A stretch of 64,000 nt of DNA from JAUIAI01 sp041396585 (GCA_041396585.1 JAWKYG010000002.1:310001-374000); one strand, 5' to 3'; counted from the first letter of the stretch, positions 23,990-33,929 are shown. Program-made: numbers and translations. The notes: generated by a model not told the origin, from the letters alone.

Positions 23990-24886
23990 TCATTCGGTCG
24001 GCCGGCCCAGGCGGGCCCGGCGGACCGACAGACCCGCGCGAATCGCCAGTGCGCCGAAGGTCGCGTACATCAGCAGGAAAGACAGTGCCGAGCCGAATGG
24101 CCAGTCGTTGGCCGCTTTGAACTGGCGCTCGATGACATTGCCGATCATGATCGCGTTGGCACCGCCGAGGAGGTCGGGCGTGAGGAAAGAACCGAGGGTC
24201 GGGATGAACACCAGGATCACGCCCGTGACGATGCCGGGCATGGTCAGGGGCACGGTCACCCGCCAGAATGTCTGCCACTGGCTGGCCCCCAGATCCAGGC
24301 TGGCCTCCAGATAGGAGCGGTCCAGGCGCTCGATCGTGGCATAGAGCGGCAAGACCATGAACGGCATGAACACATAGACCAGGCCGATGATCACCGCACC
24401 GTTGTTGTAGAGCAGTTGCAGAGGCTCGAACGGGCCGATCAAGGTGTCCAGCCAGGCCAGATTCCACAGCCACTCGAGCGAGAAGTTCAAAAAGCCCTTG
24501 GTGCGGAAGACCGCGATCAGCGCATAGGTGCGGATCAGCAGGTTGATCCAGAACGGCAGGATCACGGCCATCAGCAGCCAGGGTTTGATGCGTGCCGGCG
24601 AGAAGCAGATCCCGAAGGCGATCGGGTAGGCGATCACCAGGCAGAGCAGGGTGGACAGTACGCTGATCCAGAGCGTCTTCCAGAAGATCTGCAGATAGAC
24701 CGGATCGATGATGCGCGCATAGTTGGCCAGGGTGCCGGTGATGTTCACATCGACCAGCCCGGCTTTCTCGCCGAACGAGAGAATCCAGATCAGGGCCAGC
24801 GGCACGACGAAGAACGCCGCCAGCCAGGCGGAGCCCGGCAGAGCCAGCAGCCAGAAGGCGCCGCGGTGCTCGCGCCAGTTATCCAC
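23990..24886 (-). CDS. potB: Polyamine ABC transporter permease PotB
   Basis: This 298-residue permease partners PotC. It shows six membrane segments, the EAA loop LEASLDLGASQWQTFWRV and the conserved LPFWINLLIRTYA region of PotB/PotH proteins. It follows potD by 30 bases. In E. coli the order is potABCD; here the binding protein comes first (potD-B-C-A), a common arrangement in other proteobacteria. Confidence 0.9.
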   Translation of the reverse strand: MDNWREHRGAFWLLALPGSAWLAAFFVVPLALIWILSFGEKAGLVDVNITGTLANYARIIDPVYLQIFWKTLWISVLSTLLCLVIAYPIAFGICFSPARIKPWLLMAVILPFWINLLIRTYALIAVFRTKGFLNFSLEWLWNLAWLDTLIGPFEPLQLLYNNGAVIIGLVYVFMPFMVLPLYATIERLDRSYLEASLDLGASQWQTFWRVTVPLTMPGIVTGVILVFIPTLGSFLTPDLLGGANAIMIGNVIERQFKAANDWPFGSALSFLLMYATFGALAIRAGLSVRRARLGRPTE

Positions 24887-24916
24887 GATGCTCCGGTCCG
24901 TGAGGTGCGCGGTGCG

Positions 24917-26005
24917 TCAGGCGGCCTGGATGCGGGTCCATGCCTCGTCGCGCACGCGGGTCGCCTGCTCACCGAGATAGGTGGCCAGCTCACAGCGGGC
25001 GAGAACCTCCTCGGACGGGAAGATCGCCGGATTGTTCTGGTATTCCTCGGGCATCAGCTTGCGGGCCGCGGCATTCGGGGTGCCGTACTGGATGGCATCG
25101 GCGAGATCGGCGCCGATCTGCGGCTCGAACAGAAAGTTGATGAACTTGTGGGCATTGTCCGGGTGGGGGGCGCCACGCGGAATCGCCAGGCAGTCCTCCC
25201 AGAGCATGGACCCTTCGTCAGGAACGATATAGGCGAGATCCTTGTCCTCACCCATCACCTGCAACATGTCGCCGTTCCATTCCTGAACCAGGTCGACCTC
25301 ACCGGCAGCCAGCAGATCCTGGCCGTTGTCGTCGGCAAACACGCGGATGTGCTTCTTGTTGGCGATGATCAGGTCTTCGGCCTGCTTGATCTGGGCCGGA
25401 TCGGTGGCATTGAAAGAGTGGCCCAGATACTTGAGCGCAACCCCGATCACATACTGCGCTGCGCCGAGCATGGCCACGCGCTGGCTGGTCTTCTCGGCCC
25501 GCAGTAGCGCGCCCCAACTGCGCACGCCATCCGGCACGGCCGATTTGCGATAGCCGATGCCGATCGTGCCCCACATGTAGGGCAGCGAGTACTTGCGGCC
25601 GGGATCGAACGCGGCCTTCTCGATGAACGAGCGCGTGATATTGGCCATGTTCGGCAGCTTGTCGTGGTCGAGCGGCAGCAGCATGTCGGCCAGGATCATG
25701 CGCTCGACATAGTCGTTGGTGGGCACGATCACGTCATAGCCGGGATTGCCGGCCTTGAACTTCGCGAACAGCTCGTCGTTGTCGGCGAACAGGTCCATGC
25801 GAACATCGATGCCACTGGCCTCGCGGAAATCGGCCAGCGTGTTATCACCGATGTAGGTATCCCAGTTATAGAAGTTGAGTCTGCTTTCTTCTGCCGACAG
25901 GCTCTTGCGTGGCAGCAGGGTCAGGCCCATCGCGAGCACACAGGCCTGCTGCAGCAGCTGGCGGCGTTGCGGGCTTCGGGGCAGACGGGGCAGGGGGAAA
26001 CGCAT
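24917..26005 (-). CDS. potD: Polyamine ABC transporter substrate-binding protein PotD
   Basis: PotD/PotF proteins capture spermidine or putrescine in the periplasm. The 362-residue product has an N-terminal export signal with paired arginines (about residues 1-38), then the family opening LNFYNWDTYIGDNTL. Further conserved segments are YDVIVPTNDYVERM, the ligand-pocket region YMWGTIGIGYR, VDLVQEWNGD and DEGSMLWEDCLAIPRGA. I chose the ATG at 26005 because the 22 codons upstream do not look like a leader. It heads the potDBCA-GFA operon. Confidence 0.9.
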   Translation of the reverse strand: MRFPLPRLPRSPQRRQLLQQACVLAMGLTLLPRKSLSAEESRLNFYNWDTYIGDNTLADFREASGIDVRMDLFADNDELFAKFKAGNPGYDVIVPTNDYVERMILADMLLPLDHDKLPNMANITRSFIEKAAFDPGRKYSLPYMWGTIGIGYRKSAVPDGVRSWGALLRAEKTSQRVAMLGAAQYVIGVALKYLGHSFNATDPAQIKQAEDLIIANKKHIRVFADDNGQDLLAAGEVDLVQEWNGDMLQVMGEDKDLAYIVPDEGSMLWEDCLAIPRGAPHPDNAHKFINFLFEPQIGADLADAIQYGTPNAAARKLMPEEYQNNPAIFPSEEVLARCELATYLGEQATRVRDEAWTRIQAA

Positions 26006-26124
26006 GGCGCTCGCTCCACGGTGGTTCTGACGGACTGAGCCCCGACCCTGTGCAACCGGCCAGGCCCGCACGGGGTGCCGGATCCGGCCGAGGGGGCGGG
26101 AGAGGGGGCAGCTTTTGCGCCCGC

Positions 26125-26130
26125 ATTATA
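26125..26130 (-). promoter_or_regulatory. Likely -10 box of the pot operon
   Basis: Read on the minus strand, a perfect TATAAT lies 120 bases upstream of the potD start, in the 214-bp gap shared with the divergent dehydrogenase gene. No good -35 match is seen, so an activator or a weak -35 is possible. Confidence 0.5.
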
Positions 26131-26219
26131 TTTGTGAAAACCGTCGGCGGCGGTGCACCCCTCGCCGACATGACGATGATCCAACATCGGCGGCCCCACC
26201 GCACGCCAGGAGACCTCGC

Positions 26220-27104
26220 ATGAATGAATCATTGGGCCCGTTCGGCTTCGTCGGCCTGGGTCAGATGGGCGGCCCGATGTCGGCGAACATCGCCCGCGCT
26301 GGTCATATGGTCATTGGCTTCGATATCGCCGGTACCGAGGGGCGGTTGCCCGAGGGCGCGCGCGCCGCAGCCAGTCTGGCCGAACTCGCCGGGCAGGTCG
26401 AGACCGTGTTCGTCTCGGTCCCCGATGGTCGCGCCAGCCTGGCCGTGGCCCGTGAACTGGCCGCGGCGCCGGGCCGCCTGCGGCTGGTCGTCGATCTGTC
26501 GACGATCGGCCCGACGGCGGCGCGCGAGGCGGCGGAGATTCTCTCTGGCGCCGGCGTCGGTTTTGCGGATGCGCCGGTCAGCGGTGGCCGTAGCGGCGCG
26601 ATTGCAGCGACCATTTCGCTGATGTGGGCAGGTGATCGGGGCGCCTTCGAGCGCCTGCTGCCGGTACTCAAGGCGTTCTCCGGCAATCCGTTTCATGTGG
26701 GCGATGCGCCCGGCCAGGGCCAGGCGATCAAACTGCTCAACAACTTCCTGTCGGCCACGGCCATGGCGGCCACCAGCGAGGCCGTGCTGTTCGGCTTGTC
26801 CCAGGGCCTGGATATGAAGAGCATTCTCGATGTCGTGAATGTGTCCAGTGGCCGCAATACCGCATCGGCGGACAAATTCCCGAACCGGGTGCTGACCGGC
26901 ACATTCGACGCCGGTTTCTATTCGAGCCTGCTGGCCAAGGATGTGCAGCTCTACCGGGATCAGGTGGCCCTGGCCGGCTCGCCGGACCGTCTCGGCTCCG
27001 TGGTTGGTGAGCTCTGGAACGCTTGCGCGGCGGCCGGCGACGCGACCACCGATTTCACCCATATCTTCAGCTTCGTGCGCGACGGCAAAGTCCCGCGCGG
27101 CTGA
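26220..27104 (+). CDS. NAD(P)-dependent beta-hydroxyacid dehydrogenase
   Basis: This 294-residue enzyme is of the 3-hydroxyisobutyrate/tartronate semialdehyde/6-phosphogluconate dehydrogenase family. It has the N-terminal Rossmann loop GFVGLGQMGGPM, the substrate-binding motifs DLSTIGP and DAPVSGG, and the catalytic Lys in KLLNNFL. A strong AGGAG site precedes the ATG at 26220. The neighbour downstream (80 bases) is a carboxymuconolactone decarboxylase-like protein, which suggests a shared role in breakdown of a hydroxyacid or aromatic compound, but the substrate is not evident. Confidence 0.87.
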   Translation: MNESLGPFGFVGLGQMGGPMSANIARAGHMVIGFDIAGTEGRLPEGARAAASLAELAGQVETVFVSVPDGRASLAVARELAAAPGRLRLVVDLSTIGPTAAREAAEILSGAGVGFADAPVSGGRSGAIAATISLMWAGDRGAFERLLPVLKAFSGNPFHVGDAPGQGQAIKLLNNFLSATAMAATSEAVLFGLSQGLDMKSILDVVNVSSGRNTASADKFPNRVLTGTFDAGFYSSLLAKDVQLYRDQVALAGSPDRLGSVVGELWNACAAAGDATTDFTHIFSFVRDGKVPRG

Positions 27105-27184
27105 CCGGGCTCGCGCGGCGCTTCGCCCGCGCACCGTGCTCGTACCCCAGACATTCAACTTCTTAATGTTTACACGGAGAAACC

Positions 27185-27565
27185 ATGCAACAGGATCTGT
27201 TCGAGAAGGGCCTGGCCAAGCGCAAGGCGACCCTTGGCGCCGAGTATGTCGAAAACAATCTCGCCAATGCCGATGAATTCACCCGCGAGTTCCAGGAGAC
27301 CATGACCGCCTGGGCCTGGGGGTTCGGCTGGGGTGACGAGACCATCGACATGAAGACCCGCTCTATGATGAACCTGGCGATGATCGGTGCGCTGGGCAAG
27401 ATGCACGAGTGGGAACTGCACTGCCGCGGTGCGTTGAACAATGGCGTCAGCAAGGAAGAGATCCGCGCGATCATCCACGTGGTGGCAATCTACTGCGGCG
27501 TGCCGCAATCGCTCGAGTGCTTTCGCGTGGCGCGCAAGGTGCTGACCGAGGCTGGCCAGCTCTGA
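27185..27565 (+). CDS. Carboxymuconolactone decarboxylase family protein
   Basis: This 126-residue all-helical protein resembles PcaC, which decarboxylates gamma-carboxymuconolactone in the beta-ketoadipate pathway. The segment MKTRSMMNLAMIGALGKMHEWELH and the following GVSKEEIRAIIHVVAIYCG match the family core. It lacks the CxxC of the AhpD-type peroxidase branch, so a decarboxylase-like or unknown role is more likely. An ACGGAG ribosome site precedes the ATG. It probably shares a transcript with the dehydrogenase upstream; no other pca genes are in the window. Confidence 0.85.
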   Translation: MQQDLFEKGLAKRKATLGAEYVENNLANADEFTREFQETMTAWAWGFGWGDETIDMKTRSMMNLAMIGALGKMHEWELHCRGALNNGVSKEEIRAIIHVVAIYCGVPQSLECFRVARKVLTEAGQL

Positions 27566-27590
27566 TCAACCGGGCCCGCTGCGCTGGCGC

Positions 27591-28937
27591 CTATAGCGCG
27601 AAGTGCATGTCCGATACCAGTATCCCCGGGCAGCGGGTCGCGTCCAGGCTGCGCGCGCCCCAGGTGCTGCCATCGGGAAGCACCTGGGTTTGCGTGGTGG
27701 CCGCTTCGAGACCATCGCCGAACAGGTGAATCAGGGTGTCGTCGAAACGCATCGGCGCCAGGGGCGCCGCGATCCTGCCACCCTCGACCACGAAACTGGC
27801 GAACCGGCTCATGCCCGTCACCCGTGAGGCGCGTCGGTCCGAATAGTTCAGATACCAGATGTTCTCGATCCAGAGCCCGTCGCCGAGAGCCGCCAGGCAC
27901 TGATCCGGCGCCAGGGTGCCGGCGTTCATGATCATCGCGTGCGGGCTCTCGCCCTCGTCGGCAGTAATCGGATCACCGAACTCGGCCGCCGAACGAGGCG
28001 ACACCAGCATCGCGCCAGGCCGGCCGGCGTCGATCAGCGCCAACTCGCCCGGGCGCGTGTGGCCTTCGGGTGTGAAGGCTGGCGCCAGGCCACGGGCCGG
28101 TGATTCCGCGAGGGTGAAGGCAGGGCTCAAGCGGATCGCCTCCTCGGACAGACGCGACAAGGCACTGGTGCCGGTGGCCCGGTCACGCCGGCTGAATCCG
28201 CTCCAGGCCATTGCCGCCAGCAGATCCGCAACCGCCATCGGCCCGAGATAGACACGGTAGCGGCCCGGCGCGATCGCGCGAGGCTCGGCCAACAGTGCCG
28301 GCAGATGCGAGCGGGCCTGCGCGAGCGCCGTGATGAAAGACGGCTCGTGCCAGCGCTCGCCGGCAACGATCGATTTCACGGCGGCGGCCGGCCCGTGGCC
28401 GCCGCGAGCGCCCTGCAAACTGAAATCGAGCAATGACGAGCGCACCCGGTGCCAATGGCGCATGCCTCGGTTATCGGCCACCGCGCGCACGATCGGGCCG
28501 CTGGCCAGGAAGCCGACGAAATCATCGCCACTGGCGAGTTCGGCAATGCGTGCGGCGATCCGCGGGTCGTCGCGATCATCGCCCGCATCATCGCGAGACG
28601 AGCGCGCCACCGGCGCCGGCATACCCAGAAACGGGTCTGAGGGCAGCGCGTGCAGGCGCAGGCGCAATTCGTGCAACGCTGCGCGCAGCGCGACCAGGGC
28701 CTGTGCGGGATCATCGGCGACGGTCAGCGTGGTGCTCGCACGTCGGCGGCCGTCGCTCAGATTCAGGCTCAGCTTCGCTTGGGCGACCTGTGATAGCTGC
28801 CGGATCTGCGCGCGATTGAAGCGCACGAACTGTGAGTGCTCGGCAGACAGGCTGGCCGAAAGCAGTTCATCGTCGGCACACATCGCCGGCAGCGCATCGG
28901 CCAGCAGCGCGAAGCCGGTCTCGGAAGACAGACTCAT
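27591..28937 (-). CDS. TldE/PmbA-type metallopeptidase-family subunit
   Basis: This 448-residue protein belongs to the TldD/PmbA (TldE) family, whose members form heterodimeric peptidases that cut unfolded peptides (in E. coli, microcin B17 precursor and CcdA). It has no HExxxH motif, as expected of the non-catalytic PmbA/TldE partner. Family features are the N-terminal beta-rich domain, a GRYRVYLGPMAVADLL segment, and a glycine-rich end (LPDGSTWGARSLDATRCPGILVSD). The catalytic partner lies 27 bases upstream in the same operon. It is a distant member, so the substrate is unknown. Confidence 0.82.
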   Translation of the reverse strand: MSLSSETGFALLADALPAMCADDELLSASLSAEHSQFVRFNRAQIRQLSQVAQAKLSLNLSDGRRRASTTLTVADDPAQALVALRAALHELRLRLHALPSDPFLGMPAPVARSSRDDAGDDRDDPRIAARIAELASGDDFVGFLASGPIVRAVADNRGMRHWHRVRSSLLDFSLQGARGGHGPAAAVKSIVAGERWHEPSFITALAQARSHLPALLAEPRAIAPGRYRVYLGPMAVADLLAAMAWSGFSRRDRATGTSALSRLSEEAIRLSPAFTLAESPARGLAPAFTPEGHTRPGELALIDAGRPGAMLVSPRSAAEFGDPITADEGESPHAMIMNAGTLAPDQCLAALGDGLWIENIWYLNYSDRRASRVTGMSRFASFVVEGGRIAAPLAPMRFDDTLIHLFGDGLEAATTQTQVLPDGSTWGARSLDATRCPGILVSDMHFAL

Positions 28938-28964
28938 CGGCCGGACCTCATAACGGGCGCAGGC

Positions 28965-30448
28965 TCAGCGATCGGCACCGAAGACCTCCACCCCGCCAAA
29001 CACACAGGCCGGTGCCGCATGGCCCACCCGAATCACCTGCATCGGTTCGCCCTTGCCGCAGTAGGGCGTGCCGTGGCGCTCGAAGGTGTGCGCGTCGCCG
29101 ACCGCCTTCAGATTGCGCCAGAAGGTGGCCGAGCGGCCTCGATAGCCGGGGTTTCGCACCAGCGCACCCAGCTCGCCATCGCGGATCAGCCGGCCGTATT
29201 CGCAGCCGAACTGAAACTTGTCGCGGCGATCATCGATGCTCCAGGACACGTTGCTCTGCATCAGCACGCCGGACTCGATCGAGCCGATCAACTCGGCCAT
29301 CGTGCTCTCGCCCGGCTCGATATTCAGATTGGCCATCCGATCGATCGTCGGCCGGTTCCACTGGCTGGCGCGACTGCAGGCCAGGGGATCGAAGGATGCG
29401 CCCGCCGCGCGCGCTCGCTCGCTGGACAAGCGCCCGCCAAGCGGGCGCAGCAGCAGGCCGCGCTCGATCAGATGGCAGCGCTTCGCGACCAGGCCGTCGT
29501 CATCGAACGCATAGCCGGCCAGCTCGCCGGGCAGTGCGGGGTCGAACACCACATTGAGCAGCTCGCTGCCATAGCGGTAGTGGCCGAACATCTCCAGGGT
29601 GACGAAGCTGCCACCGGCGAAGTTGCGTTCATCGCCCAGGATACGGTCGAGCTCGAGGGGGTGGCCGATGCTCTCGTGAATCTGCAGCATCATCTGATCG
29701 GGCATCAGCAACAGGTCCATCGTGCCTCGCGGGCAGTTTGGCGCCGCGGTCAGTGCCAGTGCTTCTTCGGCGATCCGCCGGCCCCCGTCGACGAAGGCGA
29801 TTTCGTCGAGCACCTCGGCGCCTCCCTGGCGACCGATCCCATTGCCGGGGCCGGCGCGGGTACGGGTCTGCACCTGGCCGTGGTCGCGCGCGGTTGCCCG
29901 CTGGTCGGGGATCACCAGTTCGATCGACTGTTCGATCCGGCTGCCGGCGGCATCGACCAGGCGTTGATCGATCCGCTCCAGCGTCAGGCCGGCCGCACGG
30001 TCGATGATCCGGTCATCGATGGCGAGCGCGGCACAGGCGGCGCGAACCGGATCCAGCCGGGCCGCGAACTGTGCAGGAGCGGGCGGCCCACCGGCGAGCG
30101 GTAGCTTCCTGCGGCCGGGGCCGCAGTGATCGCGGCCGGACCGATCAGCGACCACGAGGCCATGGCGTCGGCCGCCTCGGCGGCCCTTTCGAAGGCCTGC
30201 GCGAGCGCCGCCCGGTCGGGAGCGCCGACCGCCGCATAGGCCATGCCGGCGCCACGCCGCACGCCCACCATGATCCCGCCGTCGCACCAGGACTGCGGGG
30301 GTTCGACCACATCACGGCGCACGCTGAGTCTTTCGCCGCGCGACACCGTCGCGCGTACCTGCCAGTCATCGCATGGCGGGACGAGCGCGTGGGCGGCAAG
30401 CGCGAGGGTGTCCGGGTCGGCGTCGAGAAGGTCGATCGATGAGCTCAT
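28965..30448 (-). pseudogene. TldD-type metallopeptidase subunit, frameshifted
   Basis: This is the catalytic partner of the neighbouring TldE/PmbA-like protein. The key zinc motif HESIGHPLELDR (HExxxH plus a downstream acidic residue) is intact, as are the C-terminal segments NLNIEPGESTMAELIGSIESG and NPGYRGRSATFWRNLKAVGD. The N-terminal ~120 residues (from MSSSIDLLDAD at 30448) are in a different frame from the rest. One missing base near 30085, around SPVGGPPAP, repairs the gene to about 490 residues. The pairing of tldD- and tldE-type genes in one operon resembles archaeal and some bacterial arrangements rather than the scattered E. coli genes. Confidence 0.82.
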
Positions 30449-30550
30449 GGCCGGACGATAGCGCGAACCGGTCGGCCGCGTCGCCCCGAGCGTTGCGCGA
30501 ATCGGTCGATAATCGCAAACCCGCTACCCGATCCTGAATGTTCCCCTCTG

Positions 30551-30961
30551 ATGGCACAGCGATTTCGCAGCAAGCTCATGGCCGGTTTCCTCGGTCTGTT
30601 CTTCGGCATTCTCGGCGCCCACCGCGCCTACCTCGGTCAGCCGATGGCCTGGGTGTATCCGGTTCTTGCCTTGCCTTTGACCGGCCACGCGTTGCGCGAG
30701 CCCGAGTGGTGGTGGCAGTGGTCGGCATTCGCGGTCGGCATCCTGCTGGTGCTGGCCTGGCTGGAGACGATCCGCATCGCGCTTACCCCGGTCGAGCGCT
30801 GGGATGCCCGCTACAACGCCGGGGCCGAGCGCCGCAGCCGCGCCAGCGTATGGTCGGTGGTGATCGCCTGCGTGGCCTTGATGATCGGTACGATCGTCCT
30901 CATGACCGTGATGGCACTGGGCCTGCAATCCTTCTTCGAATTCAGGTACGGGCTGCGATGA
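30551..30961 (+). CDS. TM2-domain membrane protein
   Basis: This small 136-residue membrane protein opens with the TM2-like motif KLMAGFLGLFFGILGAHRAYLG, a helical hairpin of unknown function found widely in bacteria. About four hydrophobic segments are visible, with a basic stretch (ERRSRASV) between the third and fourth. No clear ribosome site precedes the ATG. It stands alone, divergent from the tldD-type gene. Confidence 0.72.
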   Translation: MAQRFRSKLMAGFLGLFFGILGAHRAYLGQPMAWVYPVLALPLTGHALREPEWWWQWSAFAVGILLVLAWLETIRIALTPVERWDARYNAGAERRSRASVWSVVIACVALMIGTIVLMTVMALGLQSFFEFRYGLR

Positions 30962-31152
30962 CCGGTTACCGCCACGGCGGTGAACGGGCGTTTCGAGTCG
31001 AGGGGCGCGCCGCGCGTCACGGCCGGCCGCAGCGGCGCAGCGTCTGCTCGATGCCGGCGGGCTGCCGTGTGGGAGCGGCTGTTAAACTGCCGACGCAGCC
31101 CGGCCGCGGTCCTTCCCCCGTCCCATATCACGCCGTCTCAGCGGAGAGTCTC

Positions 31153-31536
31153 ATGTCGCGACGCATTGTCTCCACCACCGAAGCACCTGCCGCGATCGGT
31201 CCCTATTCACAAGCGGTTCGTGCCGGTAACACGGTGTACCTGTCCGGGCAGATCCCGCTCGATCCCGCCACCGGTGAGGTGGTTCCTGGTGGCGTGGCCG
31301 AGCAGGCGGAGCAGGCCTTCACGAATCTCGCGGCGGTGGCTCGCGCGGCCGGCGGCTCGCTGGCCGACTGCGTCAAGCTGACCCTGTTCCTGACCGATCT
31401 CGGCCAGTTCGCCACGGTCAACGAAGTCATGAAGCGCCACTTTGCCGAGCCCTATCCGGCGCGTAGTACCGTCGAGGTATCCGGCCTGCCCAAGGGCGTT
31501 TCATTCGAGGTCGAAGCGGTGATGGTTCTGGGGTGA
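31153..31536 (+). CDS. ridA: RidA family enamine/imine deaminase
   Basis: RidA hydrolyses the reactive 2-aminoacrylate released by PLP enzymes such as serine dehydratase. The 127-residue product has the family motifs GPYSQAVRAGNTVYLSGQIPLDP and PARSTVEVSGLPKG, with the substrate-binding Arg in YPARST and the conserved late Glu in FEVEAV. The ATG at 31153 follows a GGAGAG site. It lies just before recG, which starts 51 bases later. Confidence 0.92.
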   Translation: MSRRIVSTTEAPAAIGPYSQAVRAGNTVYLSGQIPLDPATGEVVPGGVAEQAEQAFTNLAAVARAAGGSLADCVKLTLFLTDLGQFATVNEVMKRHFAEPYPARSTVEVSGLPKGVSFEVEAVMVLG

Positions 31537-31587
31537 TGCCGCGATGGCGGGCTTGCGCGGCGCTGCCTTGAGCCGCGCCTTCACGGT

Positions 31588-33843
31588 TTGCCCCGGGCGC
31601 CGGCTCGTGAGCACGCCGGCGTCATGACGGCGCGGCGTTCGGCTGCTTCGCGCGGGCGCCCGGCGCGGTCGGATGGTGCGCGGCCCGATGAAACCGGGGG
31701 TGAATCGGCGGGCGAAACCGCAGGTGAACCGGCGGGGGCACGCACGCGTGGATCTCCTCGTGGCGCCGGCGGTGCGCGGGGTAACGCAAAGGCCGAGCGA
31801 GGCCGCTCGGGCGATGATCCGTTTGCGAAGCTGGGCATTCGCCGGCCAAACGATCTGCTGCTGCATCTGCCGCTGCGTTACGAGGATCACACCCGACGCC
31901 TGGCCATCGCCGAGCTGCGTCTGGTCACGCCTGGTCGGGCGGTGCTGGTCGATGGTGAGATTACCCGCGTCGACGTCCAGCAGCGCGGGCGCCGGTTGCT
32001 GCGCGTCGAGCTGGCCGACGAAACCGGCACCCTGGGCCTGCGCTTTTTCAGTTTCTATCCGTCTCAGCTCAAGCAGCTGCGCGTGGGCCAGCGGCTGCGC
32101 GTGATCGGCGAGCCGCGTACCGGTCTGATGGGCACCGAGATGGTTCATCCGCGCTATCGCTTGATCGAAGGCGATCCGCCGCTGGCACAGACCCTGACGC
32201 CGGTCTATCCGACCGTTGCGGGGCTGGCCCAGGCACGCATCCAGGCGGCGGTCGCCCGCGTATTGAGTGCGATGCCCTGGTCGGAGTGGCTGGACGACCA
32301 GGCTCTGAGCCGGCTGCAGATGATGGCGCTGCCCGATGCCTTGCGCCAGCTGCATGTGCCGCCCGCCGGGCTCGATCCCGCCGCGCTCGAGGATCGTGAC
32401 TCACCGGCCTGGCGCCGTCTGATCCTCGATGAGCTGCTGGCCCAGCAACTGGCCTTACGCGAGGCGCGCCGCCGCCGTGTCGATCGTCGCGCTGCGCCGT
32501 TGGCCGAGCGTGCGCTGGCCGGGCGGCTGACCGGCTCGCTGCCGTTCGCGCTGACCGGGGCGCAGCAGCGCGTCTGGCAGGAGATCGCCGCCGATCTCGG
32601 GGGCGAGCGGCCGATGAACCGACTATTGCAGGGCGACGTCGGCAGCGGCAAGACAGTGGTCGCTGCATTGGCGGCGGCCGTGGCGATCGGCAGTGGCGCA
32701 CAAGTCGCGCTCATGGCGCCGACCGAGATCCTCGCTGCCCAGCATGCCGCCAAGCTTGCGCCCTGGCTGAATCCGCTGGGGGTGCGCATCGCGCTGCTGG
32801 TGGGCTCGATGCGCGAGCGCGACAAGCGTGCCGTGCGCGAGGCTGTCGCTGCCGGCGAGATCGATCTGATCATCGGCACGCATGCGTTGATCGAGCAGGG
32901 CTGTGTGTTCGCGCGGCTGGGTCTGGTGGTCGTCGATGAGCAGCATCGGTTCGGCGTGGCCCAGCGTCTGAAGCTGCGCGAGAAGACCGAGGCCCTGGCG
33001 GCGCATCAGCTGATGATGAGCGCTACGCCGATTCCACGCACCCTGGCGATGAGCTACTACGCGGATCTCGACGTCAGTGTCATCGATGCCCTGCCGCCGG
33101 GCAGGCAGCCGGTGCGCACCCGTCTGATCGATGCCAGCCGCCGCGACGAGGTGATCTCGCGGGTGCGCGAGGCGGCGCTTGCCGGCCGCCAGGTGTACTG
33201 GGTGTGCCCGTTGATCGAGGAAAGCGAGTCGCTGGACCTCGAAAATGCGCTGGCCACCCATGCCCATCTTTGCGAGGCGGTCGGCGCCGAGCGGGTCGGG
33301 ATCGTTCACGGGCGTCAGCCGGCACCCGACAAAGAAGCAACCATGACGCGCTTCGTGGCCGGCGAGTTGCAGGTGCTGGTGGCGACCACGGTGATCGAGG
33401 TCGGGGTCGATGTCCCCACAGCCAGTTTGATGGTGATCGAGAATGCCGAGCGCTTCGGCCTGGCGCAGCTGCACCAGCTGCGCGGACGTGTGGGGCGTGG
33501 TACCGAGGCGAGCACCTGTGTCCTGATGTATCGCGGCCCCTTGTCGGCCGGCGCGCGTGAAAGGCTCAAGGCCTTGTACGAGACCGAGGATGGTTTCGAG
33601 ATCGCGCGGCGCGACCTGCGTCAACGCGGACCGGGCGAATTCCTGGGTCCGCGGCAGTCGGGTCTGCCGTTGCTGCGGCTGGCCGATCTCGAGCGCGACC
33701 ACGAGCTGCTCGAACTGGCCCGCGATCTGGCCGCGGGTCCGGATGACGACGGTGCGCGTCACGGGATACGGATGTCCGATGCCGCGCGTGCCCAGATGCT
33801 CGAGCGATGGTTCGGCGGCCGCGAGGACTTCCTCGGCGCCTGA
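31588..33843 (+). CDS. recG: ATP-dependent DNA helicase RecG
   Basis: RecG remodels stalled replication forks and branched DNA. The protein has the wedge/OB domain (LLLHLPLRYEDHTRR to about residue 200) and the SF2 helicase motifs: Walker A LLQGDVGSGKT, DEQH box VVVDEQHRFG, MSATPIPRT, and the C-terminal motifs VGVDVPTASLMVIE and QLHQLRGRVGRG, plus the RecG tail GPGEFLGPRQSG. At 751 residues it is about 60 longer than E. coli RecG. The extra length is an N-terminal low-complexity region (GESAGETAGEPAG, Arg/Gly-rich) that replaces the usual first helix, so the true start may be the ATG at 31624 or later, or the 5' end may carry a frameshift. recG-oxyR adjacency is common in betaproteobacteria. 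Confidence 0.93.
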   Translation: MPRAPAREHAGVMTARRSAASRGRPARSDGARPDETGGESAGETAGEPAGARTRGSPRGAGGARGNAKAERGRSGDDPFAKLGIRRPNDLLLHLPLRYEDHTRRLAIAELRLVTPGRAVLVDGEITRVDVQQRGRRLLRVELADETGTLGLRFFSFYPSQLKQLRVGQRLRVIGEPRTGLMGTEMVHPRYRLIEGDPPLAQTLTPVYPTVAGLAQARIQAAVARVLSAMPWSEWLDDQALSRLQMMALPDALRQLHVPPAGLDPAALEDRDSPAWRRLILDELLAQQLALREARRRRVDRRAAPLAERALAGRLTGSLPFALTGAQQRVWQEIAADLGGERPMNRLLQGDVGSGKTVVAALAAAVAIGSGAQVALMAPTEILAAQHAAKLAPWLNPLGVRIALLVGSMRERDKRAVREAVAAGEIDLIIGTHALIEQGCVFARLGLVVVDEQHRFGVAQRLKLREKTEALAAHQLMMSATPIPRTLAMSYYADLDVSVIDALPPGRQPVRTRLIDASRRDEVISRVREAALAGRQVYWVCPLIEESESLDLENALATHAHLCEAVGAERVGIVHGRQPAPDKEATMTRFVAGELQVLVATTVIEVGVDVPTASLMVIENAERFGLAQLHQLRGRVGRGTEASTCVLMYRGPLSAGARERLKALYETEDGFEIARRDLRQRGPGEFLGPRQSGLPLLRLADLERDHELLELARDLAAGPDDDGARHGIRMSDAARAQMLERWFGGREDFLGA

Positions 33844-33915
33844 GCGGGTTGCCCGCGCCGTCTGGTCTTGCGTCGCTCACCCCTGGCGGTTATCTTCTAT
33901 TGGGTATCGCATGTT

Positions 33916-33921
33916 TATAAT
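33916..33921 (+). promoter_or_regulatory. -10 box immediately upstream of oxyR
   Basis: A perfect TATAAT ends 8 bases before the oxyR ATG, so transcription would begin at or within a base or two of the start codon. This would give a leaderless or nearly leaderless mRNA. No Shine-Dalgarno sequence is seen before the ATG, and no strong -35 box, which fits control by a bound regulator such as OxyR itself. Confidence 0.5.
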
Positions 33922-33929
33922 CGACAGCT

